Shown here in pieces: positions 1 to 6,162 of a stretch of DNA of 7,103 nucleotides. The stretch comes from Pseudomonadota bacterium (GTDB lineage Bacteria; Desulfobacterota; BSN033; WVXP01; G020346125). Each line of letters opens with the position of its first letter. Positions within the stretch are counted from its first letter, which is position 1. The notes under the pieces are model-generated. The model did not search any database. It was not told where the DNA came from and saw only the letters and a list, made by a program, of their open reading frames with translations. Position numbers and translations under genes: made by a program. The stretch spans positions 1-7,103 of the forward strand of contig JAUWDQ010000135.1 in NCBI GenBank assembly GCA_030608745.1, given 5' to 3'.

Positions 1-87
1 CCGTGGAAATGATCGCAGTCTAACAGAGGCAGGAAAGTGGAGGTGGAAGCCCTGTGGTTCTGGAGTTTTCTGACCTTTACAGGGAGT

Positions 88-135
88 ATTTTTGTAACTT
101 GTTGATTATATGGGAACGCAGGGGCTTTGACCCAG
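88..135 (+). repeat. Intergenic repeat, copy A
   Basis: This 48 bp core matches the minus strand of 4784-4831 at 44 of 48 positions; shared blocks include ATTTTTGTAAC, TGTTGATTATATGG and CAGGGGCTTTG. Both copies are followed, in the same relative direction, by TGGAAT-type words, so the homologous unit is probably longer than the core. It lies beyond the 3' end of the regulator gene. Confidence 0.85.
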
Positions 136-206
136 TTGGAACGTCAGTTGGAATATTGGAATATCCGAACTGGATTATTGGAAGATTGGAATAATGGAGT
201 ATTGGT
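136..206 (+). repeat. Degenerate TTGGAAT-type array next to copy A
   Basis: Imperfect words of the form TTGGAATAnTGGAAT recur across this stretch, without the fixed repeat and spacer lengths of a CRISPR. It faces a complementary array at 253-320. Confidence 0.6.
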
Positions 207-252
207 TATCAAAAACAAAAAAGCTTATTGATTCTTTCTCTTCTTCTAAACC

Positions 253-320
253 CATCATTCCAGTATTCCACTATTCCAACATTCCATGTGGTCTCTTTCC
301 ACCATTCCATCATTCCATTC
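253..320 (-). repeat. Facing TGGAAT-type array
   Basis: The plus strand shows repeated ATTCCA words (CATTCCAGTATTCCACTATT and onward), so the unit lies on the minus strand. It is the complement of the array at 136-206, making a large imperfect inverted repeat downstream of the regulator. The minus-strand order GGAATGTTGGAATA...GGAATGATGGGT also matches the array at 4733-4768. Confidence 0.6.
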
Positions 321-397
321 GGATAGCATAACCGGAAAAGAGGATTCTAAAGAAGAGCTGTGGATGGAATCTTCCTTGTGGGGAGTTGGTGTGTTCA

Positions 398-1771
398 TCA
401 TCCTTTCCCCTTAACTCCATATTCCTTTATCTTATAGAGGAGGGCCCGGTGGCTGATTTCCAATAGCTTGGCAGCATGGGTGTGGTTACCATTGGTCTTT
501 TGGAGGGCTTTCTTGATAAGGTCCTTTTCAAGGTAACGACTCGCCTTTTTGATGGAAAGCTCGTCGTTGAGTAAACTGACCCTATATTCCTCTCTGGGAC
601 TCTGAATCTCAAGGGGGAGGTTCTCCACCGTAATCCGATTCGAATCGGTCAATACGATGGCCCTCTCAATGACATTCTCCAACTCCCGGACATTGCCGTT
701 CCAGCTGTGGTTCAAAAGACAGTTCAGGGCCTCCGTATTAATTCCCTCAATGGGGTGGTTCAGTTCCCGGCTATATTTGTGGATGAAATGGTCCACCAAC
801 AGGGGAATATCTTCCTTTCGGTCCCTCAAGAGCGGAATCTTGATGGGAAGGACATTAAGGCGGTAGAAGAGGTCGTCCCTGAACTTATTCTCTCTAACCT
901 CCTTATCCAGATCCTTGATCGTTGCGGCGATGATCCGCACATCGATTTGGATGGGCCTGGAGTCCCCGACGCGCCGGATTTCACCATCCTGCAATACCCG
1001 AAGCAACTTCACCTGAAGCTGGAATGGTAATTCCCCAATTTCATCCAAAAATATCGTTCCCCCGTCGGCCTCCTCGAAAAGGCCTTTCTTGGTCCGAATG
1101 GCATTGGTGAAACTTCCCTTGGTATGACCAAAAAGCTCACTCTCCAGGAGGTTTTCCGGAATAGCCCCGCAGTTAACGGGGACAAAGGGGTTGTTCGAGC
1201 GATCGCTATTAAAATGAATGGCCTTGGCTACCAGCTCCTTACCCGTTCCGCTGTCCCCCGTGATGAGAATCGTTGACTTATACTTGGCTACCTTCCGGAT
1301 GGTATCGAATATCTGCCTCATCCGTTCGTTCTTGCTGATGATATTCTCAAAGCTGTACTCCTTCTGGACCTCTTTCTTCAAAAAAAGGTTCTCACGCCTG
1401 AGCCGCTCCCGCTCTTCCGCCTTCTTCAAAGTGAGAATGATCTCATCGGGCTTGAAGGGTTTGGAGATGTAATCATAGGCCCCTAACTTCATGGCCTCGA
1501 TAGCGGTGTCCAAGGTTCCATAGGCGGACATCATGATAATGGTTGCCTCACATCCCGCCTTCTGGGCCCCCTTTAAGAACTCCAAGCCATCCATCTCAGG
1601 CATCCGAATATCACACAAGACCGTGTCATAGGAGCCCGTATCGACCTTTTTCAGGCCGTCGATTCCATTATTGGCTGTTTCGACATCATATCCCCGTTTC
1701 TTTAGGATCACGGATAACATGTGTCGAAAACTCTCTTCATCATCGATTAAAAGGATTCTGCTGGTGGACAT
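398..1771 (-). CDS. NtrC/PilR-type sigma-54-dependent response regulator
   Basis: 457 aa cytoplasmic activator with the full NtrC layout. The receiver spans about residues 5-120, with acidic pair D10/D11, phospho-acceptor D54 (CDIRMPEMDG), S82 and K104. The AAA+ domain spans about 143-375, with Walker A GDSGTGKE (172-179), Walker B TIFLDE (239-244), arginine-finger region KFRDDLFYR (296-304) and sensor II WNGNVRELE (357-365). A Fis-type helix-turn-helix fills about 413-453. The sigma-54 contact loop, normally GAFTGA, reads GSFTNA (219-224); the key F-T pair is kept. The ATG lies inside the 3' end of the kinase gene (25 nt overlap) with GAGGAG 5 nt upstream, suggesting translational coupling. 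Its neighbours (pilD, pilins, sigma-54 elements at the pilins) support a PilR-like role. The family also contains ZraR and AtoC, so the target assignment is inference, while the domain call is firm. Confidence 0.96.
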   Translation of the reverse strand: MSTSRILLIDDEESFRHMLSVILKKRGYDVETANNGIDGLKKVDTGSYDTVLCDIRMPEMDGLEFLKGAQKAGCEATIIMMSAYGTLDTAIEAMKLGAYDYISKPFKPDEIILTLKKAEERERLRRENLFLKKEVQKEYSFENIISKNERMRQIFDTIRKVAKYKSTILITGDSGTGKELVAKAIHFNSDRSNNPFVPVNCGAIPENLLESELFGHTKGSFTNAIRTKKGLFEEADGGTIFLDEIGELPFQLQVKLLRVLQDGEIRRVGDSRPIQIDVRIIAATIKDLDKEVRENKFRDDLFYRLNVLPIKIPLLRDRKEDIPLLVDHFIHKYSRELNHPIEGINTEALNCLLNHSWNGNVRELENVIERAIVLTDSNRITVENLPLEIQSPREEYRVSLLNDELSIKKASRYLEKDLIKKALQKTNGNHTHAAKLLEISHRALLYKIKEYGVKGKG

Positions 1772-3471
1772 AGGTTCTCCTCAATATTTGGGTTAGACAT
1801 CTTACCCACCTCCAGGGAGGGTAGCAAGATCGTAAAGGTAGATCCCCTCCCCACTTGGCTCTCCACCTTGATTTCGCCATTGAAGAACTCAATGATCCTC
1901 AGGGAGATGGATAACCCCAAGCCAGTCCCCTTGTCGGGGGGTTTGGTTGTAAAGAAAGGATCGAAGATCTTTTGTAGGTCCCCCTTCTTGATACCGCAGC
2001 CCGTGTCCGAGATGTTGATCCGTACCAAGCGATCCCCCTCATTGTATTTATCATAAATCAGGGGAAGGGGTTTGAATTTGCGAAGATGAGAGTAGTCGGA
2101 TGTTTCGGGGTCCGACTTCCTCCTTCGGGGAACCATCGCTTCAAACTCCCCCTCCGGATCACCCCTGACCTCCGCTTCATCCGTTTCCACACTCAAGGTC
2201 CCTCCATCGGGCATGGCGTCCGCCGCGTTGAGGAAGAGGTTGATGAGAACCTGCTGGAGCTGGGATTCGTCAGCCCTAACCCGGGGAAGATTTGGTTTCA
2301 AATCGAGTTTCGTCTCGATCTGTTTAAAGGACTTCTGGTGAGATAGCAGCGACATGGTATTCTTTATGGTAGTGTTTACATCCAGTTCCTCAATCTCAAA
2401 TTTAGTAGGCCTTGAAAAGTCCAGCAGTCCCCTAACAATGTGATTAATCCGGTCGATCTCCGTCTCGATGCGCCTCAAATAGCTCAATCCCTCCTCATGG
2501 CTATCCATGCCCTCCTGCAAGATCTTGGTGTATCCCAATATTGCGCCCAGCGGATTCCCGACTTCATGGGCCACCCCGGCGGCGAGCCTTCCGATGGAGG
2601 CAAGCTTCTCAGAAATGAGAAGGTCCTCTTGAGCTCGCTTCAACCTCTTATTGGTAATCTCCAGGTTGTGGATATGGTCTTCCAGTCTCCTCTTATTCTC
2701 CCCGAGCTTCTCCGCCATCTGGTTGAAGGATTCCATGAGTTGTCCGATTTCATTTTTGGCGGTGACATCGATCATCTGATCGAAGTCGCCGTCCCTGATC
2801 TTGCCCGTAATATTCACCAAATTCTTAATGGGGTTGACGATCACTCGAGAAAGCAGCAAGCTCCCGAAGACGATCAAAACCAAGGAGTCGATAATAATAA
2901 ATAAAATCACTAACCTCTGGGATTCGAGGATGCTCACCATGACGTCAGCTAAGGAGAGGTTGACCCTCAGCCCTCCCACAACCTTACCCCCTATGAACAA
3001 CGGGGAAAAAACGATCAATTCCTTGTAATTGTTGAATAAAATCCTCTTTTCCTTCTTCAACTCATGGAAGAACTCCTCGCCCAGAATAGCCCTCTTGAAC
3101 TGCTGTGTCTCCAAATCCCTCCCGATCATCTCCTTGCGGCTGTGGGCCACAATACCAAAATCCCTATCCACAATTGCTACCGTTTTTAATCTCTCATCGG
3201 CGGCGTACCTCTCCACCAAGCCCTGAAGGGAAAGCCCGGCAAGGGAGGGATTTTCCTCCCCCTTGAACATGAACTCAATAGTTTTCTGGATTGAGCGGAC
3301 AATAAACCGACTTCCCTCTACCTTCTGGTTGAGGATATTCCTCTCGTTGAGCTTCAACATGCTTATGCCGACCAGAAGGATTGCGGCAACAACGAGAAGG
3401 GTGATATTGAGGATGACCTCCATCCTCAATCCCACCGTCAATTTTCTAAACAACCAAAAATCCCTTACCAT
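1747..3471 (-). CDS. Membrane sensor histidine kinase (Cache-HAMP-HisKA-HATPase)
   Basis: 574 aa. TM1 lies at about 17-38, followed by an extracytoplasmic region (39-185) whose VDRDFGIVAHSRKEMIGRD stretch (101-119) looks like a Cache/PAS fold. TM2 is at about 186-208, followed by HAMP (about 206-260, with P214) and a coiled coil to about 290. The HisKA H-box is AAGVAHEVGNPLG with phospho-acceptor H302. The ATPase domain has N-box NLFLNAADAMPDGG (N415), G1 DTGCG (489-493), F-box FDPFF and G2 GTGLGL (515-520). A charged stretch of roughly 50 residues (about 432-481) separates N-box and G1, longer than usual. The ATG is preceded by AAAAGG 4 nt away and starts 22 nt after pilD; the stop overlaps the regulator gene. 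It is the probable partner of that regulator. P. aeruginosa PilS has six transmembrane helices, so this kinase is PilS-like by context rather than topology. Confidence 0.95.
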   Translation of the reverse strand: MVRDFWLFRKLTVGLRMEVILNITLLVVAAILLVGISMLKLNERNILNQKVEGSRFIVRSIQKTIEFMFKGEENPSLAGLSLQGLVERYAADERLKTVAIVDRDFGIVAHSRKEMIGRDLETQQFKRAILGEEFFHELKKEKRILFNNYKELIVFSPLFIGGKVVGGLRVNLSLADVMVSILESQRLVILFIIIDSLVLIVFGSLLLSRVIVNPIKNLVNITGKIRDGDFDQMIDVTAKNEIGQLMESFNQMAEKLGENKRRLEDHIHNLEITNKRLKRAQEDLLISEKLASIGRLAAGVAHEVGNPLGAILGYTKILQEGMDSHEEGLSYLRRIETEIDRINHIVRGLLDFSRPTKFEIEELDVNTTIKNTMSLLSHQKSFKQIETKLDLKPNLPRVRADESQLQQVLINLFLNAADAMPDGGTLSVETDEAEVRGDPEGEFEAMVPRRRKSDPETSDYSHLRKFKPLPLIYDKYNEGDRLVRINISDTGCGIKKGDLQKIFDPFFTTKPPDKGTGLGLSISLRIIEFFNGEIKVESQVGRGSTFTILLPSLEVGKMSNPNIEENLCPPAESF

Positions 3472-3493
3472 AGTGCCTTTTGGAATGACCCGT

Positions 3494-4327
3494 CTAAATC
3501 CGGAAATGGAGATACCAGCGTATCATTTCTCTTCCGAAAAAGAGATAAATGACCGCGCCTATGGAAAGGAATGGCCCAAAGGGGATGGCGTATTTGCTAT
3601 CGGCCCCCGTGGCCACCATGAGGGCGATACCTACCATGGAACCGATGAGCGAACTAACCAAGATGGTGAACAACGTCGAGCTCCATCCCAAAAAGGCCCC
3701 GATCATAGCCAGGAGCTTGATGTCTCCTCCGCCCATTCCCTCTTTCTTCGTGACCCAGTAGAATAAGACGGCCACAGCATAGAGGAGTCCACCGCCGATG
3801 AATATTCCCAAAAGGGAATCGAGGGTGGCCATGTTGAGGGCCCCCTTGACCGTCTTGAAGACATAGAGGACGAGGAAATCATAGTGGCCTTCAACGGGCT
3901 TCATGAATGACGCCAGAAGCCCCAGGATGATCCCGGGTAAGCTAATTTTGTCAGGTATAATCCGGTGATCCAAATCGATGAAGCTAACCACGACCAGGGA
4001 AGAAATGAAGATGAAGTAGATAAAAAAGGAAGGAGAGAGGCCGAACTTGAGAATGAGAAAGGTGGAGAAGAGGGCCATCATCGTTTCAACCAGTGGATAC
4101 CTCGGCGAAATTGAGGCATTACAATATCGACACCTCCCGCCGAGCAAAAAATAGCTGAGGATGGGGATATTATCATAGGCCTTGATGGCCGTCTTGCACT
4201 GAGGGCAGCTGGAAGATGGCGAGATGAGGGAGGTTCCCAGCGGAATCCGAAAGATACAGACATTGAGAAAGCTTCCCACAATAGCCCCGAAGAGGGAGGC
4301 AAAGATGTAAAGAAGAACGGGGTCCAT
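3494..4327 (-). CDS. pilD: Prepilin peptidase / N-methyltransferase (PilD, A24 family)
   Basis: 277 aa polytopic inner-membrane aspartic protease. It cleaves the short leader of type IV prepilins and methylates the new N-terminal residue. The N-terminal domain carries GSFLNVCIFRIP (18-29) and the zinc tetracysteine motif CPQC (41-44) with CRYC (66-69), so this is the full-length bifunctional form. The catalytic aspartates lie in FIDLDHRIIPD (116-126) and GMGGGDIK (197-204), followed by IPFGPFL (248-254). About seven hydrophobic segments are visible and the length is normal for the family. The ATG is preceded by GGAAAGGAGAG. It is the first gene of a pilD-kinase-regulator operon. It could equally process type II secretion pseudopilins, but the three pilins upstream are the obvious local substrates. 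Confidence 0.97.
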   Translation of the reverse strand: MDPVLLYIFASLFGAIVGSFLNVCIFRIPLGTSLISPSSSCPQCKTAIKAYDNIPILSYFLLGGRCRYCNASISPRYPLVETMMALFSTFLILKFGLSPSFFIYFIFISSLVVVSFIDLDHRIIPDKISLPGIILGLLASFMKPVEGHYDFLVLYVFKTVKGALNMATLDSLLGIFIGGGLLYAVAVLFYWVTKKEGMGGGDIKLLAMIGAFLGWSSTLFTILVSSLIGSMVGIALMVATGADSKYAIPFGPFLSIGAVIYLFFGREMIRWYLHFRI

Positions 4328-4341
4328 CTCTCCTTTCCAGT

Positions 4342-4365
4342 ATTATATCATCAGATATTATATCA
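4342..4365 (-). promoter_or_regulatory. Tandem extended -10 motifs before pilD
   Basis: The minus strand carries TGATATAAT twice (4365-4357 and 4350-4342), 15 bp apart; each fits the extended -10 form TGnTATAAT. No good -35 hexamer is seen, which extended -10 promoters can tolerate. The distal copy would start transcription near 4350 and include the ribosome site in a leader of about 22 nt; the proximal copy would leave almost no leader. Candidate promoter of pilD-kinase-regulator. Confidence 0.45.
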
Positions 4366-4499
4366 TAAGGAAGCCACTAAACATAGTGATCGCAATCCAT
4401 GGATTGTAGCTATCATCATCTATTTCTGGAGTTTTAGGAGTTTTTGGAGAAGACCCTTGTCCCTGAGCGTAATTTGCTGGAGAAGTCGTTAACTCGGAA

Positions 4500-4703
4500 C
4501 TGTCAATCTCAAATGCCTCAATTCAACCATCAATTTCAAATGTCAAATGCCAAAATTCAAATATCAAATGAAATTTCAACTTTAAATTTGTAATTTGGTA
4601 TTTATTTGAGCTTTGCCTGCCCCGTGAAATGTCAGAGCTATTTCACCGGGGAGCTTTGACAGTTGGCATTTATTTCTAATTGGGGCTTTGTCATTTGGCA
4701 TTA
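4500..4703. repeat. AT-rich imperfect inverted-repeat element with central hairpin
   Basis: The left part (4505-4600) is a run of degenerate TCAAATG/CCAAATTC-like words; the right part (4660-4703) carries their complements. One exact pair is AAATGCCAA (4545-4553) with TTGGCATTT (4663-4671). Between them lies a GC-rich hairpin, CCCCGTGAAAT (4620-4630) against ATTTCACCGGGG (4640-4651), with one bulged base. The words GAGCTTTG flank the hairpin on both sides. The shape is that of a non-coding dispersed intergenic repeat; I cannot show other genomic copies. Confidence 0.55.
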
Positions 4704-4732
4704 TAATCGATGTTCTTTCTGCGTCGGATACC

Positions 4733-4768
4733 CATCATTCCATTATTCCAACATTCCATCAATCCATC
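4733..4768 (-). repeat. Short TGGAAT-type array next to copy B
   Basis: The plus strand reads CATTCCATTATTCCAACATT and onward. On the minus strand the order GGAATGTTGGAATAATGGAA, then TGATGGGT, parallels the minus strand of 253-320, including a shared following AGAAAGAA. This supports one repeat family on both sides of pilD-kinase-regulator. Confidence 0.6.
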
Positions 4769-4783
4769 GGCTGACTATTTCAT

Positions 4784-4831
4784 CTGGGGCAAAGCCCCTG
4801 AGTTGCCATATAATCAACAGGTTACAAAAAT
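4784..4831 (-). repeat. Intergenic repeat, copy B (inverted relative to copy A)
   Basis: Read on the minus strand, this 48 bp core matches 88-135 on the plus strand at 44 of 48 positions without gaps. Looser similarity extends upstream (CTGGAG...CTGA) and downstream (GTCAG, then TGGAAT words). It includes GGGGC-TTT-GCCCC, a tight hairpin. It lies between the pilins and pilD. Confidence 0.85.
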
Positions 4832-4882
4832 GGGTGCTGGGAAACTCAGCAAGCTCCAGTCATCTATTTGCATATTGATTTC

Positions 4883-4915
4883 AAGCCTTTTTTGCCCTGT
4901 GGGAAAAAAGGGCTT
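4883..4915. repeat. Long hairpin downstream of the cysteine-free pilin
   Basis: AAGCCTTTTTTGCCC (4883-4897) and GGGAAAAAAGGGCTT (4901-4915) fold on each other with a 3 nt loop; one G/G-type mismatch and one bulge interrupt the stem. It lies about 170 nt beyond the pilin stop and is the best candidate for the 3' end of that transcript, although no T-run follows the stem on either strand. Confidence 0.5.
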
Positions 4916-5087
4916 TAGTCGAGATCGGGATAAAACCAATGGACTCGACCAAGCAGTCCGAATTATGGTGGGGGTTTTTTTTACAGAGAACCCTGATAAA
5001 AGGCGAGTAAATAGCGGCTTGGTTGTATGTTTTGAGCAATGATACCCCGGCCCCAGCGAAGCCCAAAGATCGCCTAGGACAAACCCA

Positions 5088-5513
5088 TCACTTCCACTTG
5101 TCCGGCGGTTCCTTTTTTCCAGTAGCATCTATGGTAAGCCACCCAGCAGCCCCGCCATCCGTTCTAAACTGTCTGGTCCCAGCTTGTGGAGTCGCCGTTG
5201 CGAGAAACCCCGATGCGTGGGCCGCAAGGGTAATCCTATAGTCCCCAGGTTCATAGGCGATGGCAGCTCCGGCATTACTCGGCCACCCGAAGGAGACGAG
5301 ATCCTGCCTAATTATCGTATAGCTCCCGGTTTCCGCCCGAAGCTGCTCCTCCATGGCCCGGACGTCTTCCAGGGCCACCTTCGCATCAGAGCGCCTCGCC
5401 CTCCGTATATGGTTGGTATACATGGGGATGATGATGGCCGATAGAATCCCGATAATGGCCATGGTAATGATGAGCTCAGTGATGGTGAATCCTTTGCTCT
5501 TTTTTCCTCTCAT
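5088..5513 (-). CDS. Type IV pilin-like protein, PilE/ComP-like, cysteine-free
   Basis: 141 aa prepilin. The class III leader MRGKKSKG is followed by FTITELIITMAIIGILSAI; predicted cleavage is G8/F9, which puts E13 at mature +5. The alpha-1 helix continues through MYTNHIRRARRSDAKVALEDVRAMEEQL, a pattern seen in PilE/ComP-type pilins. The C-terminal part (DYRITLAAHASGFLATATPQ, then WLTIDATGKKEPPDKW) also recalls that family, but the protein has no cysteine, whereas those pilins usually carry a pair near the C-terminus. The ribosome site is only AAAGGG, 4 nt from ATG, much weaker than that of the neighbour upstream. It lies after the neighbour's terminator and no sigma-54 element is visible in front of it. 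A minor or accessory pilin is the likeliest role; a type II secretion pseudopilin is the alternative. Confidence 0.92.
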   Translation of the reverse strand: MRGKKSKGFTITELIITMAIIGILSAIIIPMYTNHIRRARRSDAKVALEDVRAMEEQLRAETGSYTIIRQDLVSFGWPSNAGAAIAYEPGDYRITLAAHASGFLATATPQAGTRQFRTDGGAAGWLTIDATGKKEPPDKWK

Positions 5514-5551
5514 TTTTCCCTTTCCGTTTCAATATCAATAATAAATTGAAT

Positions 5552-5580
5552 GGAAAAAGGGCACGTACCTCCCTTTTTCC
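5552..5580. repeat. Perfect hairpin in the leader of the cysteine-free pilin
   Basis: GGAAAAAGGG (5552-5561) and CCCTTTTTCC (5571-5580) are perfect inverted arms around a 9 nt loop, 38 nt before the pilin ATG. It may be a second terminator, an mRNA-stability stem or a protein site. A second, shorter inverted repeat (TTCAAT 5528-5533, ATTGAA 5545-5550) lies between it and the gene. I see no convincing promoter hexamers in this 146 nt leader. Confidence 0.6.
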
Positions 5581-5611
5581 TGGAATGATGTGGTAAGAAA
5601 TTGAAAGTTGA

Positions 5612-5653
5612 AATAAAGGAAGGGGCAAGCCTCAACTCGCCCCTTCCTTTATT
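5612..5653 (-). terminator. Intrinsic terminator after the candidate major pilin
   Basis: Fully paired arms AATAAAGGAAGGGGC (5612-5626) and GCCCCTTCCTTTATT (5639-5653) form a 15 bp stem that can extend by three more pairs (one G-U) around a 6 nt loop. It begins 6 nt past the stop codon on the minus strand. The trailing T content is modest, but the descending arm ends in TTTATT. It should separate major-pilin transcription from the next pilin gene. Confidence 0.88.
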
Positions 5654-5659
5654 CAGGAC

Positions 5660-6148
5660 TTACTTCGGCAACCAGCCATTAACCCGTGCATTGGGAGAAC
5701 TCCAAGCCCATGCAGTAAATACACCATTTGCAGCAACCCAAGCTCCTTCGCAATTCACCTGGACACCTGCCAGAACGGAGCCAATATCACCGGCAGCACC
5801 ACCTACAGCTCTGACGGTATAGATCCCGTCGGCCGTACCACCAGTGGTACCATCAACCGTGCTGTACCACCATTTCCGACCTCCAGCAGCACCCAATGAA
5901 TGCGGACACTGTACTCCCAAATTAGCCAAGATTGCCCCATCACCACTAGGAAGGGGGGGAGTTCCGAGATCAGCGGCAATGTTCGCCACCTCGTCCTTCA
6001 GGGCGCCCAAGGTGTCTGTGGCCTCCTGAAGCTTGGCCTTGTTCACGTTAGCATTGTACATGGGGATGGCGATAGCCGCCAAAATTCCGATGATCGCAAC
6101 GACGATCATCAACTCAATCAGTGTAAAACCTTTTTTGTTCCTCAACAT
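5660..6148 (-). CDS. pilA: Type IV prepilin, candidate major pilin (PilA-like)
   Basis: 162 aa prepilin. Leader MLRNKKG, cleavage G7/F8, then FTLIELMIVVAIIGILAAIAIPMY, with E12 at mature +5. The helix continues as NKAKLQEATDTLGALKDEV. The head domain has exactly two cysteines (C81, C133), a likely disulfide, and six tryptophans (93, 94, 137, 147, 149, 159), ending AWAWSSPNARVNGWLPK. By my count the mature chain is slightly acidic (about 8 K/R against 11 D/E). High expression is suggested by an ideal Shine-Dalgarno AAGGAGGT 6 nt from ATG, a dedicated sigma-54 element about 100 bp upstream and a strong intrinsic terminator right after the stop. It is a paralogue of the next pilin upstream (6423-6863). 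The major-pilin role is inferred from these expression signals. Confidence 0.95.
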   Translation of the reverse strand: MLRNKKGFTLIELMIVVAIIGILAAIAIPMYNANVNKAKLQEATDTLGALKDEVANIAADLGTPPLPSGDGAILANLGVQCPHSLGAAGGRKWWYSTVDGTTGGTADGIYTVRAVGGAAGDIGSVLAGVQVNCEGAWVAANGVFTAWAWSSPNARVNGWLPK

Positions 6149-6154
6149 TTTCTG

Positions 6155-6162
6155 ACCTCCTT
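6155..6162 (-). promoter_or_regulatory. Strong Shine-Dalgarno of the candidate major pilin
   Basis: AAGGAGGT on the minus strand, 6 nt before the ATG, is the best ribosome site in the window and fixes the start. A second similar sequence, GAGAGGAGGTGAAG, lies about 55 nt further upstream in the same leader but has no well-spaced ATG, GTG or TTG after it. Confidence 0.85.

Larger units (their letters stand above)
1..397. other. Intergenic region downstream of the regulator
   Basis: No gene is visible in these 397 nt. Positions 88-320 hold repeat copy A and the two facing TGGAAT arrays. Nothing recognisable is seen in 1-87 or in 321-397. No classical terminator follows the regulator stop directly; the facing arrays could fold and act in that way. 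Confidence 0.6.
4328..5087. other. 760 nt intergenic region of repeats and hairpins, no gene seen
   Basis: No open frame here shows a recognisable domain or a good ribosome site. From the pilD side it contains the tandem extended -10 motifs, a 14 bp perfect palindrome CAATCCATGGATTG (4393-4406), short GGAGTTTT repeats (4427-4448), an AT-rich imperfect inverted repeat with a GC-rich hairpin (4500-4703), a short TGGAAT-type array, one copy of the intergenic repeat found again at 88-135, and a long hairpin at 4883-4915. Confidence 0.7.

Noticed and set aside
136..320. CRISPR array reading of the TGGAAT words.
   Set aside because: Words are 5-10 bp with irregular spacing, there are no equal-length unique spacers, and no cas gene is present.
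707..1030. Plus-strand open frames opposite the regulator, kinase and pilD genes.
   Set aside because: They mirror strongly coding minus-strand genes with complete conserved motifs, and their translations show no domain of their own.
4790..4805. A GG-N10-GC sequence on the minus strand inside repeat copy B (TGGCAACTCAGGGGCT), which could be read as a sigma-54 promoter toward pilD.
   Set aside because: It matches few of the other consensus bases, belongs to a repeat also present behind the regulator gene, and lies about 465 bp from pilD.
88..4831. The repeat pair as terminal inverted repeats of a transposon carrying pilD-kinase-regulator.
   Set aside because: There is no transposase and no visible target-site duplication, and the homologous units lie inside longer repeat regions rather than at sharp ends.
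4971..4995. A T-run (GGGGG followed by eight T) that looks like a plus-strand terminator.
   Set aside because: No GC-rich stem precedes the T-run; the only pairing (GGGTT with AACCC) includes part of the T-run itself and has a 12 nt loop. No plus-strand gene needs it.
4814..5128. A minus-strand open frame of 104 codons overlapping the 3' end of the cysteine-free pilin and running into repeat copy B.
   Set aside because: It overlaps a clear pilin in another frame, spans a hairpin and a dispersed repeat, has no recognisable domain and no good ribosome site.
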